Positions 9,139 to 17,662 of a DNA stretch of 41,976 bases are shown one piece after another. Position 1 is the stretch's first letter. Each line of letters opens with the position of its first letter. The DNA is from Candidatus Parcubacteria bacterium (GTDB taxonomy: Bacteria; Patescibacteriota; Minisyncoccia; Phycocordibacterales; UBA12088). Where the stretch lies: contig RFKD01000040.1 of NCBI GenBank assembly GCA_003694545.1, forward strand, positions 1-41,976, read 5' to 3'. The notes beneath the pieces were generated by a model. The model was given only the letters and a program-made list of their open reading frames with translations, made no database searches and was not told where the DNA came from. Both the position numbers and the translations under genes were made by a program.

Positions 9139-9468
9139 ATGGCGCTGAAAGCCGACCAAAAAACCTTAGGAAGTGCCGCACAGGTCTTGCAGGCGCTTGC
9201 TTTCCCCGCGCGGCTGCATATTGTTGTTGCGCTTGCGCGGACGCCTCGTGGAATGGTTGCTTCAGATATTGGCGCCATAGTGGGGCTCGCTCCTGCCGCC
9301 TTATCGCATCAGCTGCGCCTGTTGGAGCAGGCTGCCATTATTGAAGGGGGGCGCGAGGGCCAGCATATTCGCTACAAACTCGCCCGCACTGGGTTGGCGC
9401 GCAAAGCGCGGCGCGTTACGCAACTGTTGTGTGAAGGGAGTAGCCGCGCGCGTCGAGCGCGGCGTTGA
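9139..9468 (+). CDS. ArsR-family winged-helix transcriptional regulator
   Basis: VLQALAFPARLHIVVALARTPRGMVASDIGAIVGLAPAALSHQLRLLEQAAIIEGGREGQHIRYKL. Confidence 0.85.
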   Translation: MALKADQKTLGSAAQVLQALAFPARLHIVVALARTPRGMVASDIGAIVGLAPAALSHQLRLLEQAAIIEGGREGQHIRYKLARTGLARKARRVTQLLCEGSSRARRARR

Positions 9469-9544
9469 TGCAGGTATGGAATATGAAGACAGCTTGGCTG
9501 TTCTGTGGACAGGTGCGCTGTTTTCCCTTGCGCTGAGCAGACGA

Positions 9545-9555
9545 TGTGGTATACT
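9545..9555 (+). promoter_or_regulatory. Extended -10 element TGTGGTATACT
   Basis: TATACT 9550-9555, 11 nt upstream of ATG 9567. Confidence 0.65.
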
Positions 9556-9566
9556 AATAAAATAAT

Positions 9567-10394
9567 ATGGAACACAGTGCTCCTCAGCTCCGTTCTCTTT
9601 TTTTGGAACCACGTTTGGCGCGGATGGTGGGTGTCGCGCTTTTCGCGCTTTCGTTGTATCTTGTCGCGCTTTCGCTCAATGCGTTTAAGACTTTCACTAT
9701 CATAGGCGACGACATTCCGCCGCAAGCGGTATTCACCGTCTCAGGGGAAGGGGAGGTGACGGCTGTCCCGGATACAGCAACATTCTCGTTTGGCGTTGTT
9801 GCGGAAGCGTCTGACGCGGCGACGGCGCAAGGGGAAATGACCAAACGGCTCAATACCATTATGACGCAGTTGCGCAGCGAATTTGGATTTACCGACGAAG
9901 AACTCACCACCACATCGTACGACCTTCAGCCGCGGTATGAATGGAAAACTGAGTCTCACGCGCCATGCACACCGGCGTTTTGCCCGCCGTCTGAAGGCAA
10001 GCGGGAGCTTGTAGGTTTTGAGGCGCACACGAGCGTTCAAGTGAAGACTCAAGATTTCGATAAGGCGCGCAAGGCGCTGGGTTCGCTTGCTTCACTGGGG
10101 GCAACCGACATTTCTTCGCTGTCGTTTACCGTAAAGGATCCGCAGGTGCTTGAGGCGCAAGCACGGGAAAAAGCCATCGCGCAAGCGCGGCAGGAAGCGG
10201 TTGCTGTTGCTCGCGCACTCGGCGTTTCCTTAGGGAGGGTGGTGAGTTACACCGAAGGTGGGTGGGGAGGCCCCGTGCCATTTGCGCGGGCTGAAGCAGT
10301 GAAGGTTCAAGACGAAGGTCCCGTTGAGCCGGACATTTCCCCCGGCGAGACGACCATTCGCAAGCAAGTTTCCATCACCTACGAATTGTACTGA
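9567..10394 (+). CDS. SIMPL domain (DUF541) protein, membrane anchored
   Basis: FTVSGEGEVTAVPDTATFSFGVVAEASDAATAQGEMTKRLNTIMTQLRSEFGFTDEELTTTSYDLQPRYEW. Confidence 0.85.
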   Translation: MEHSAPQLRSLFLEPRLARMVGVALFALSLYLVALSLNAFKTFTIIGDDIPPQAVFTVSGEGEVTAVPDTATFSFGVVAEASDAATAQGEMTKRLNTIMTQLRSEFGFTDEELTTTSYDLQPRYEWKTESHAPCTPAFCPPSEGKRELVGFEAHTSVQVKTQDFDKARKALGSLASLGATDISSLSFTVKDPQVLEAQAREKAIAQARQEAVAVARALGVSLGRVVSYTEGGWGGPVPFARAEAVKVQDEGPVEPDISPGETTIRKQVSITYELY

Positions 10395-10469
10395 GCCGTG
10401 AGGAGGGTGTTTGACCGTTGCGGTAAAGTGCGCTAAGGTGAAGGCGCCCGGGAAGGGGGCCGATGTGTT

Positions 10470-10646
10470 ATGTTTGCGTATCTCCGAGCTGTTCGAGAAG
10501 AACTCTCCCATGTGTCGTGGCCGACGCCGCGCGAGACGGTGGTGTACACCGCGCTCGTGATAGCTGTTTCGCTTGCGACCGCCGTGTACCTCGGGCTGTT
10601 TGATGCGATTCTTTTGTGGTTCATTGATCGAATCGTGTTTTTCTAA
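10470..10646 (+). CDS. secE: Preprotein translocase subunit SecE
   Basis: Hand translation MFAYLRAVREELSHVSWPTPRETVVYTALVIAVSLATAVYLGLFDAILLWFIDRIVFF*; 58 aa, absent from the ORF track; directly upstream of nusG. Confidence 0.9.
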   Translation: MFAYLRAVREELSHVSWPTPRETVVYTALVIAVSLATAVYLGLFDAILLWFIDRIVFF

Positions 10647-10681
10647 CGCTTCTGTGGTTTACTATGGAAGAAAACGAAAAG

Positions 10682-11254
10682 ATGTCCGCGCGAACAACAA
10701 GCAAGACTAACGCGCAAGAGGCGCAAGGCGATTGGTATGCCGTCCATACCTATTCAGGCTATGAGCAAGCCGCGGTGCGCAATTTAATGCAGCGCGTTGA
10801 GTCGCTGAATGTCGGGCATCTCATTTTTGAGGCGGTTATCCCCACCGAAACGCGCGTTCGGATGAAAGGGGGTAAGCGAGTTGAAGAGCGGGAGCGAATT
10901 TATCCGGGGTATATCCTCGTGCGAATGATTCTTACGGAAGAGTCGCAGTTTATCGTGCGCACGACGCCGCGCATTTCCGGGTTTGTGGGGGGGGCGCGCG
11001 GCGGGGTGCCAACCCCGCTTTCGCAGAAAGAGGTAGACGCCCTGTTCGCGCGTATACAATCGCAAACAGCCAAACACCACATCGACCTTCATCCCGGCGA
11101 CACCGTGCAAATCATTGACGGCCCCTTTAAGGATCAAGAAGGACGAGTGGGGGAAGTGGACGAGGAGCGGGGGATGGTGCGCGTTTTGGTACCAATGTTC
11201 GGGCGCGACACGCCGGTGGAGCTGGACTACGCTCAAGTGCGCCGCATTTCTTAA
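10682..11254 (+). CDS. nusG: Transcription termination/antitermination protein NusG
   Basis: WYAVHTYSGYEQAAVRNLMQR...ERIYPGYILVRM...GFVGGARG...PGDTVQIIDGPFKDQEGRVGEVD. ATG 10664 abuts the apparent -10 (TGTGGTTTACT), so ATG 10682 is preferred. Confidence 0.92.
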   Translation: MSARTTSKTNAQEAQGDWYAVHTYSGYEQAAVRNLMQRVESLNVGHLIFEAVIPTETRVRMKGGKRVEERERIYPGYILVRMILTEESQFIVRTTPRISGFVGGARGGVPTPLSQKEVDALFARIQSQTAKHHIDLHPGDTVQIIDGPFKDQEGRVGEVDEERGMVRVLVPMFGRDTPVELDYAQVRRIS

Positions 11255-11270
11255 GTATTGATTCTTCCGT

Positions 11271-11603
11271 ATGGACTTTTCGGAATACCAAGAGCATGCG
11301 CTCGAGACTTTTCTGCAATCCAAAGAGTGGGAATTTGCGGTTCCGTACCTCGTGTTGGGGCTGAACGGTGAAGCTGGGGAAGTTGCGGAAAAAGTGAAGA
11401 AGCTGTACCGCGACGCCGGTGGCGTTCTGACGCCAGAGGCGCGCGAAGCGATCGTGAAAGAAATGGGAGATGTGCTGTGGTACCTGGCGGTGTTGGCGCA
11501 TGTGCTGGAGGTGCCCTTGGAGGAGGTTGCGTGCCAGAACATCGAAAAACTCGCGAGTCGCAAGGAGCGGGGGGCCCTGCGTGGTGAAGGAGACAACCGA
11601 TAG
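11271..11603 (+). CDS. MazG-like nucleotide pyrophosphohydrolase
   Basis: LGLNGEAGEVAEKVKKLYRD...IVKEMGDVLWYLAVLAHVLEVPLEEVACQNIEKLASRKERG. Confidence 0.85.
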   Translation: MDFSEYQEHALETFLQSKEWEFAVPYLVLGLNGEAGEVAEKVKKLYRDAGGVLTPEAREAIVKEMGDVLWYLAVLAHVLEVPLEEVACQNIEKLASRKERGALRGEGDNR

Positions 11604-11645
11604 CGGCGTTGCAAGAGAGCGGAAAATGCGATAAGGTGCAGGCCT

Positions 11646-12071
11646 ATGGCAAAGAAAGTTGTTAAAGAACTCAAACTGCAAATTCCCGCGGGGAAGGCGA
11701 CGCCCGCGCCGCCTGTTGGACCAGCGTTGGGGCAGGCCGGCGTCAACATCGGCGAGTTTGTTAACCAGTTTAATGAGCGCACACGGGAGTTGGGCGGCAC
11801 GATCGTCCCGGTGGTGATTCGTGTGTACGAAGACCGATCGTTTGATTTTGAAATGAAGCGCCCGCCGGCAGCACAACTGATCCTCAAGCGGATCGGGAAA
11901 GAAAAAGGCGCGAATAAGCCGGGTACGCAAAAAATAGGGAAACTGATCCAGGCGGATCTCGAAGCGATAGCGCAAGAAAAGATGCCGGATTTGGTGGTGA
12001 ACGACTTGGAAGCGGCGAAAAAGGTAATTGCCGGTTCCGCCCGCTCTATGGGGGTTGAGGTGGAGGAGTAG
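11646..12071 (+). CDS. rplK: 50S ribosomal protein L11 (uL11)
   Basis: [37 protein letters not shown]...[23 protein letters not shown]...[14 protein letters not shown]. Confidence 0.96.
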   Translation: MAKKVVKELKLQIPAGKATPAPPVGPALGQAGVNIGEFVNQFNERTRELGGTIVPVVIRVYEDRSFDFEMKRPPAAQLILKRIGKEKGANKPGTQKIGKLIQADLEAIAQEKMPDLVVNDLEAAKKVIAGSARSMGVEVEE

Positions 12072-12102
12072 TACTCTCTTTGAACTTTGAGAAAAAACTG
12101 TC

Positions 12103-12795
12103 TTACCTGTGCCGTGGGTTTTCTTGCTGCGGTTGACTCACTTCTCTGTCGGCCCACAGACGCGGCAGCATCATTTCCGGTTTCCATTGGCGTTTCAGAG
12201 CGGCAAGATCATTTGCCGCGGCGTATTTTCCGTTGCGGGCATAATCATCTTTGAGAATAGGGCCCGTTTCAAAAAACACGATTTGCGCGATGCGCCGCCC
12301 CACGATGAGCGGGATGGTGTAGTGGCGGGAGTTATTCGTTATTTCCATCGTCCAGCGGTTGATGTAGCCGACATCGCCCCATCCCGCACATTTGCACACC
12401 TCAATAAAACTGCGCCCATAGGAAGAGCGCGCTTTCATCATCGTGGTGATGTGGCGGAGTCCACCGATAAATTCTTCCGTGTGCGCGAGAATTGTCTCTC
12501 CCGGCTCGAGGAGAATGACTTTGTCGTTGGGGTTAACACCCAACTCCTCAAGATCATACCCCGCGAGCGCTCGCGAAGCTGGTTGGGCGCGATGCGGCTT
12601 TGGTCCCCATACGCGCTCGATATGTTTGCGATTGTAAATGTTGTACACAGGCAAGGAGGTGCGCGATTCTCGGTAGTACCACTCTCCTAAGGTTACATCG
12701 TAACTTGCGGTTCCAAGGTTGTCGCGGCGAAAAGGAGAAATAACAATATCGCCTGCTTTCAAGGCTTCAAGGATCCGCTGGTCGGAATACGCCAT
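12103..12795 (-). CDS. dcd: dCTP deaminase / dUTPase-fold protein
   Basis: NLGTASYDVTLGEWYYRE...VILLEPGETILAHTEEFIGG...MMKARSSYGRSFIEVCKCAGWGDVGYINRWTMEITN. Confidence 0.82.
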   Translation of the reverse strand: MAYSDQRILEALKAGDIVISPFRRDNLGTASYDVTLGEWYYRESRTSLPVYNIYNRKHIERVWGPKPHRAQPASRALAGYDLEELGVNPNDKVILLEPGETILAHTEEFIGGLRHITTMMKARSSYGRSFIEVCKCAGWGDVGYINRWTMEITNNSRHYTIPLIVGRRIAQIVFFETGPILKDDYARNGKYAAANDLAALKRQWKPEMMLPRLWADREVSQPQQENPRHR

Positions 12796-12843
12796 ACGCT
12801 TCAGGAGTATACGCGCGCACCTGTCTCAACACAAGACCGCCTC

Positions 12844-14262
12844 TTAGGCGGAGCTATCTTTTGCGTTTGTGCGTTCCTCCGCTTCAGAGAGGCGTTGTTG
12901 CCCTCCTTGCGCGGCGACGAAAATATCCTGCTTCCCTCGGGCGACATCAAACCGATCGGGCTGTGCGTCCAAGTGGAGAGTGAGGCCGCACCAAGCGAAG
13001 CGCTCTTGGAGGAGCGCGGCTGTTTGCAAGACAAACGCCCGCAGGGTGGGGTGCACAAAACGCGTTGATCGCAACTCGATCAAATACACAAGCGCGCGCA
13101 AATCGCCGCGAAGGGAAATAGGAACGCGGTATCCCATTGGAAGGTAATACTGCGCCGTAGGAGGTTCGAGGTTAAGCGCGTGCAATCGTTCCTCCTGCTT
13201 TTTGATGAGATCGCGCGCTTCGTCGCGTGCGTCTTGCGGCAATTCTTCAAGATACCACGGGTGAAACCCAAAATGCGGTGTAAGCAAGGGGGGCGCTTGC
13301 GTGAGCGCGCGGTGGCGTTGTAAGTCGCGCCACGAGCCAAAATCCAAAAGGCCCTCAATGCGCACGGAGCCCGCAAGCCCAATAATATAGGGAAGATCGC
13401 TTTTCGGCGGGCGCTCGCGCAATAAAGCTTCGTGTTCACGCAGAACATTTGAATCGGTGCCGTCGTGGGCTATGGTTGGATATTCGGGCCATTGGGCGGG
13501 GGCGAGGTAGTGGTGCGCGCCGCGCATCACTTTTTCGTAGTAGGCTTCCGTGGCTTCGTAGAACTTGCGGGAAAACGAGCTGGGGAACGCCTCAGTGAGG
13601 GCATCAAGCGTCGCCTCGGCAATCTCTCGCACCTCGACAAGGGGGTGGTGCCGCAGGGGCAAGAGCGCGTCGGCAAACTGCCGTAGTGTGCCGTGCCACG
13701 CGATATTGGTTGCTGTTCCGGCCGGAAGGAAGGCGCGCAAAATGTCAAACGCGCGGGCGGCAACAGCCTTTTCGTAAAGTTTTTCGTCTTCGTCAGGGTT
13801 GCGCACAAAGCGCTCGCGTACCCACGCGCGCGTGGGTTCCTGGGAGCGTTGGTAAAAGGAGCGCCAAACTTCTTGGATGTGTTGTGCCTCTTTTGTTCCC
13901 GCCGGGTTTATTAACGGCTGGCGAGAAAAGTCGATATAACGCGTTGACGATTCTTGGCCGTTATACAACGGCCAATGTTGGAGCGCTTTTGCGGCCAACA
14001 TGGAAATGCCTTCAACAAAAACGGTTGCGGACCCCAAGTCGCCGATGGATTTATGGCCGTAGCCAACATAGTAGGTCTCCATAAAGCGGCTCGGGCCTTT
14101 TGCCGCGAGTGTCTCCAGGTGCGCCTGAACGCCGCCGGTGGACCGGGAGTGCAAGGCAGCGAGCATAGCCTGCGCCTCAGGAGTAATTGTGGCCCCGGTG
14201 TTCAGGACGAGCACACTACCGCCGCTTGATAGGGTCCGCACGGTATGTGGCAAGGGTTTCAT
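12844..14262 (-). CDS. thyX: FAD-dependent thymidylate synthase ThyX-like protein, tandem two-domain form
   Basis: About 470 aa; first half GYGHKSIGDLG...QESSTRYIDFS, second half FGSWRDLQRHRALTQ. ATG 14262 chosen within the longer ORF. Confidence 0.8.
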   Translation of the reverse strand: MKPLPHTVRTLSSGGSVLVLNTGATITPEAQAMLAALHSRSTGGVQAHLETLAAKGPSRFMETYYVGYGHKSIGDLGSATVFVEGISMLAAKALQHWPLYNGQESSTRYIDFSRQPLINPAGTKEAQHIQEVWRSFYQRSQEPTRAWVRERFVRNPDEDEKLYEKAVAARAFDILRAFLPAGTATNIAWHGTLRQFADALLPLRHHPLVEVREIAEATLDALTEAFPSSFSRKFYEATEAYYEKVMRGAHHYLAPAQWPEYPTIAHDGTDSNVLREHEALLRERPPKSDLPYIIGLAGSVRIEGLLDFGSWRDLQRHRALTQAPPLLTPHFGFHPWYLEELPQDARDEARDLIKKQEERLHALNLEPPTAQYYLPMGYRVPISLRGDLRALVYLIELRSTRFVHPTLRAFVLQTAALLQERFAWCGLTLHLDAQPDRFDVARGKQDIFVAAQGGQQRLSEAEERTNAKDSSA

Positions 14263-14325
14263 GTGGGGTTGAGTATAGCACACTCGTGTTTCGCCTTCTC
14301 TTGTCAGCAGTGATATACTGAGCCT
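14263..14325. promoter_or_regulatory. Divergent thyX/tmk promoter region with two TATACT -10 elements
   Basis: Minus-strand TATACT (14277-14272), 9 nt upstream of thyX; plus-strand TATACT (14314-14319), 6 nt upstream of tmk. Confidence 0.6.
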
Positions 14326-14973
14326 ATGGCGAAGCGGCGCGGTTTCTTTGTTGTCATAGAGGGGACAGATGGTTCGGGAAAGTCTAGTGTCATCGAAAAA
14401 CTGAAGTCGCGGTTTGCTGAGGCGCTGTTCACTCGTGAGCCGGGGGGTACGCCGTTTGCGGAGGCGTTGCGAGGAGTGATGTTTGGCGCACCAGGCGCTC
14501 AAGACGCGGACGGTTTGACACACCTTCTCCTTCACTATGCCGCGCGGCGCGATCATCTGCTCAAATGCATTGCGCCCGCGCTTGCGGAGGGCAACCTTGT
14601 CGTATGTGACCGTTTTGCCGCTTCCTCGTGGGCGTATAATGTGCGGGGCCAGGAGTGCGCCGCGTGCGAGGGGGTGTTTGCGCCATTGCATCAGGCAGCA
14701 GTAGGGCAATATGAGCCTGACGCATACATTTGGCTTGACATACCTCCTGAAGTCGCCCACGAGCGCAGGCGTGCCGCGGGTGCGCAAAACCATTTTGATA
14801 CGCAAGACGCCGCCTTTCAGGAGCGGGTATATGAGGCGTACACAGAGTATTTCACCCAACATTTTTCAGGGAAACTTGTGCGTGTTGACGCCGCGCAATC
14901 CTTAGCGACAGTTGTGAGGGAAGTCGCTGAGCGGATTTCGCGTGAGTGGGAGCGGCGGAAAAACGGACTGTAA
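14326..14973 (+). CDS. tmk: Thymidylate kinase
   Basis: FFVVIEGTDGSGKSSVIEKLKSRF...LFTREPGGTPFAEALR...VVCDRFAASSWAYN. Confidence 0.92.
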   Translation: MAKRRGFFVVIEGTDGSGKSSVIEKLKSRFAEALFTREPGGTPFAEALRGVMFGAPGAQDADGLTHLLLHYAARRDHLLKCIAPALAEGNLVVCDRFAASSWAYNVRGQECAACEGVFAPLHQAAVGQYEPDAYIWLDIPPEVAHERRRAAGAQNHFDTQDAAFQERVYEAYTEYFTQHFSGKLVRVDAAQSLATVVREVAERISREWERRKNGL

Positions 14974-15044
14974 GTTGAGTGCCAAAAGCGTATGGTGTAA
15001 CGAGCGCCTCTTTCTCTTTACCCGCTAGCAGTTTCTTTTTGCGT

Positions 15045-16325
15045 ATGGACAATGTGTGTTTGGCTTTTCTTTCACAACAAGACCCAGACATTGCCGATGC
15101 GATTGACGGCGAACACCGACGGCAAGCGGAAGGGCTTGAGCTGATTCCGTCGGAAAACTATGTGTCCCGCGCGGTGCGCGAGGCGCTCGCAAGCGAGCTC
15201 ACGAATAAATATTCTGAAGGGTATCCCGGCAAACGCTACTATGGCGGGCAGGAGTTTACCGACGCAGTGGAGCGACTCGCGATCGAGCGGGCACGGCAGC
15301 TGTTTGGCGCGCGATTTGTGAATGTGCAACCGTTGTCGGGGGCGCCAGCCAACCTCGCGGCGTATATGGCGCTTCTCGAGCCTGGCGACACCGTTTTAGG
15401 GATGAATCTCGCGCACGGCGGGCACCTCACGCATGGGCACCCTCTGACATTGCCCGCGAAGATTTACCGTTTTGTAAACTACGGCGTCACCGATCGCGAC
15501 AGTGCGGAGATTGACTACGACGCTCTGCGCGATCTTGCCCTGCGCGAACGCCCCAAACTCATCCTTGCCGGCTTTTCCGCCTACCCTAAGCATCTCCAGT
15601 GGAAGCGTTTCAAAGAAATTGCTGACGAAGTCGGCGCTTACACAATGGCTGATGTAGCGCACATTGCTGGATTGATTGTCGCAGGTGTTGAAGAAAACCC
15701 GCTTGCCGCAGGATTTGATGTGGTAACAACCACGACCCACAAAACCCTGCGCGGCCCGCGCGGCGGGCTTATCCTCACCAACCGTGAGGATATCGCGGCG
15801 GTCGTGGATAAGGCGGTTTTCCCCGGCGTGCAGGGCGGGCCGCACATGAACAACATTGCGGCAAAAGCGGTCGCGTTTCTGGAGGCTCAGCATCCCATGT
15901 TTCGCGATTATGCTAGGCAGATTGTGGCGAACGCCCGCGCGATGGCGGAAGTGTTCGCGGCAGAAGGGGTGAGGATGGTTGGTGGTGGAACGGAAAATCA
16001 CCTCATCCTCGTTGACGCCATGACTTCATTTGGCGTGGGTGGAAAAGAAGCGCAAGACTTGTTGGATGACGCCGGCATCACGCTCAATAAAAACGCGGTG
16101 CCGTTTGACGAGCGCAAGCCGATGGATCCTTCGGGTATTCGGCTCGGCACGCCCGCGATGACAACGCGCGGGATGCGGGAAAAGGAGGCGCGGCAGGTGG
16201 CCCAATGGATTATTGCGGTTTTGCGCGCGCCACAAGACGCGCAAGTGCGCAAGAAGGTGCGTGAAGAAGTGCGCGCGCTGTGCGCCCAGTTTCCCATTCC
16301 AGAGAGGTTTGTGCCCGCCGTTTAG
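15045..16325 (+). CDS. glyA: Serine hydroxymethyltransferase
   Basis: GLELIPSENYVSRAVREALASELTNKYSEGYPGKRYYGG...VTTTTHKTLRGPRGGLILTN...RLGTPAMTTRGM. Confidence 0.97.
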   Translation: MDNVCLAFLSQQDPDIADAIDGEHRRQAEGLELIPSENYVSRAVREALASELTNKYSEGYPGKRYYGGQEFTDAVERLAIERARQLFGARFVNVQPLSGAPANLAAYMALLEPGDTVLGMNLAHGGHLTHGHPLTLPAKIYRFVNYGVTDRDSAEIDYDALRDLALRERPKLILAGFSAYPKHLQWKRFKEIADEVGAYTMADVAHIAGLIVAGVEENPLAAGFDVVTTTTHKTLRGPRGGLILTNREDIAAVVDKAVFPGVQGGPHMNNIAAKAVAFLEAQHPMFRDYARQIVANARAMAEVFAAEGVRMVGGGTENHLILVDAMTSFGVGGKEAQDLLDDAGITLNKNAVPFDERKPMDPSGIRLGTPAMTTRGMREKEARQVAQWIIAVLRAPQDAQVRKKVREEVRALCAQFPIPERFVPAV

Positions 16326-16345
16326 TGCCTCTGCTTTCCGACGAT

Positions 16346-17416
16346 ATGGCTTTTTGGGCGGGCATTTCAGCGCGTGTGAGCTCGTTGGAGCCGCTGTTTT
16401 CTTGGGGAGCGTTTTTGGGAGGCGTGGTGTGGGACGCACTCACGCTTGATCGGATTGATCGTCCGGGAAGCCAGCTGACGCTCGTCGTGCTGTGGGGAGT
16501 GGTTGTTACCTGCTTGCTTCTTATTGTGTTGGTGCGGAGTGAGGGGAAGTGGGCTGAGCGCTTGCGCTGGGCGGCCGCGCTTGGGGCGCAGTTTGGCCTC
16601 GGCGGCTTGTTTTCCGCCTTGTCTATCTTTTTCGTGCGGAGCGCAAGCTGGGGCTCGTCCGCCCTCTTTGTGTTCATCATTGTTGCCCTTCTCGTCGCGA
16701 ACGAATTTTTTCGGGAGCACTACCGCAACCCTGTTCCTCTCTTTACAATGTGGAGCATTGCGACAAGCGCGCTAGCGCTCTTGGTCATTCCCACGGTAGT
16801 GGGAGCGGTTTCGCAAACAACGACAATTGCCGCCCTTGGGAGCGCGGCCGCGCTTGGCCTTAGCGTGGGGTGGGTCATTGCGCGGTTGCGTTCATCAGCG
16901 ACGGGGGGAATGGGGGTTATTGCCGTGGGGGTTCCGTTTGTGCTCTTTGGGCTTTACGCCGCCAACCTCATTCCGCCCGTGCCGCTGGTTGCCAAGGAAG
17001 TGGGCATCTACCACCATCTCTGGCGCGATGAGGCGGGATACCATCTCGTGCGTTACGACCAAGGTTGGCGCAATTGGGTGTGGAGGGAGACGAGCGACGA
17101 GCTCGTGTCGGTTGCGGACGCTCCGGTGTATTGCTTTAGCGCGGTGTTCGCGCCGGAAGGAGTGAGGACGACTATTTACCACCATTGGCAGAAGCAAGAA
17201 GACGCAAGCGGCGCTTGGATCACCCACAGCCGTCTTGCCATTCCCCTTACCGGCGGCAGAGAGGGGGGATATCGCGGCTATTCGTGGGTGCGCCAACTTG
17301 ATCCTGGCGTTTGGCGTTGCCGCGTGGAAGATGAGCGCGGGAGATCTCTTGGGAGCGCCGAAGTGACGGTGCGGGAAGATCCGATTGACGCGCGCGAAGA
17401 AGTTATCCTACGCTAA
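16346..17416 (+). CDS. Polytopic membrane protein with C-terminal DUF2914-like domain
   Basis: About six TM helices, then PPVPLVAKEVGIYHHL...VYCFSAVFAPEGVRTTIYHHWQ...YSWVRQLDPGVWRCRVEDERGRSLGSAEVTV. Confidence 0.7.
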   Translation: MAFWAGISARVSSLEPLFSWGAFLGGVVWDALTLDRIDRPGSQLTLVVLWGVVVTCLLLIVLVRSEGKWAERLRWAAALGAQFGLGGLFSALSIFFVRSASWGSSALFVFIIVALLVANEFFREHYRNPVPLFTMWSIATSALALLVIPTVVGAVSQTTTIAALGSAAALGLSVGWVIARLRSSATGGMGVIAVGVPFVLFGLYAANLIPPVPLVAKEVGIYHHLWRDEAGYHLVRYDQGWRNWVWRETSDELVSVADAPVYCFSAVFAPEGVRTTIYHHWQKQEDASGAWITHSRLAIPLTGGREGGYRGYSWVRQLDPGVWRCRVEDERGRSLGSAEVTVREDPIDAREEVILR

Positions 17417-17432
17417 TAGGTGCGTACTGTGT

Positions 17433-17618
17433 ATGACGCTTTTCATGGACCCCGCAATGGCAAAGCGTTGGTCGTGGCGCGAAAAACTCTTGTTTGCGCT
17501 GGGGATTCTCGTGCTCATCATCGAGATTGCCCGGCTGGTGGTTACGCTCAACAAACACAAGGAGACAACATATCTACCCGCCGCAACCTCAACCGACGCT
17601 GCGACTGAAGATTTGTAG
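17433..17618 (+). CDS. Small hypothetical protein with one TM segment
   Basis: WREKLLFALGILVLIIEIARLVVTLNKHKE; start uncertain. Confidence 0.45.
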   Translation: MTLFMDPAMAKRWSWREKLLFALGILVLIIEIARLVVTLNKHKETTYLPAATSTDAATEDL

Positions 17619-17662
17619 CATGCTTGCCCCTGTAAGGCAAAAGCGTTAGGGTAAGGAGGATT

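Noticed and set aside
10784-12187. 467-aa minus-strand ORF
   Set aside because: Antisense to nusG, the MazG-like gene and rplK, all well-supported genes.
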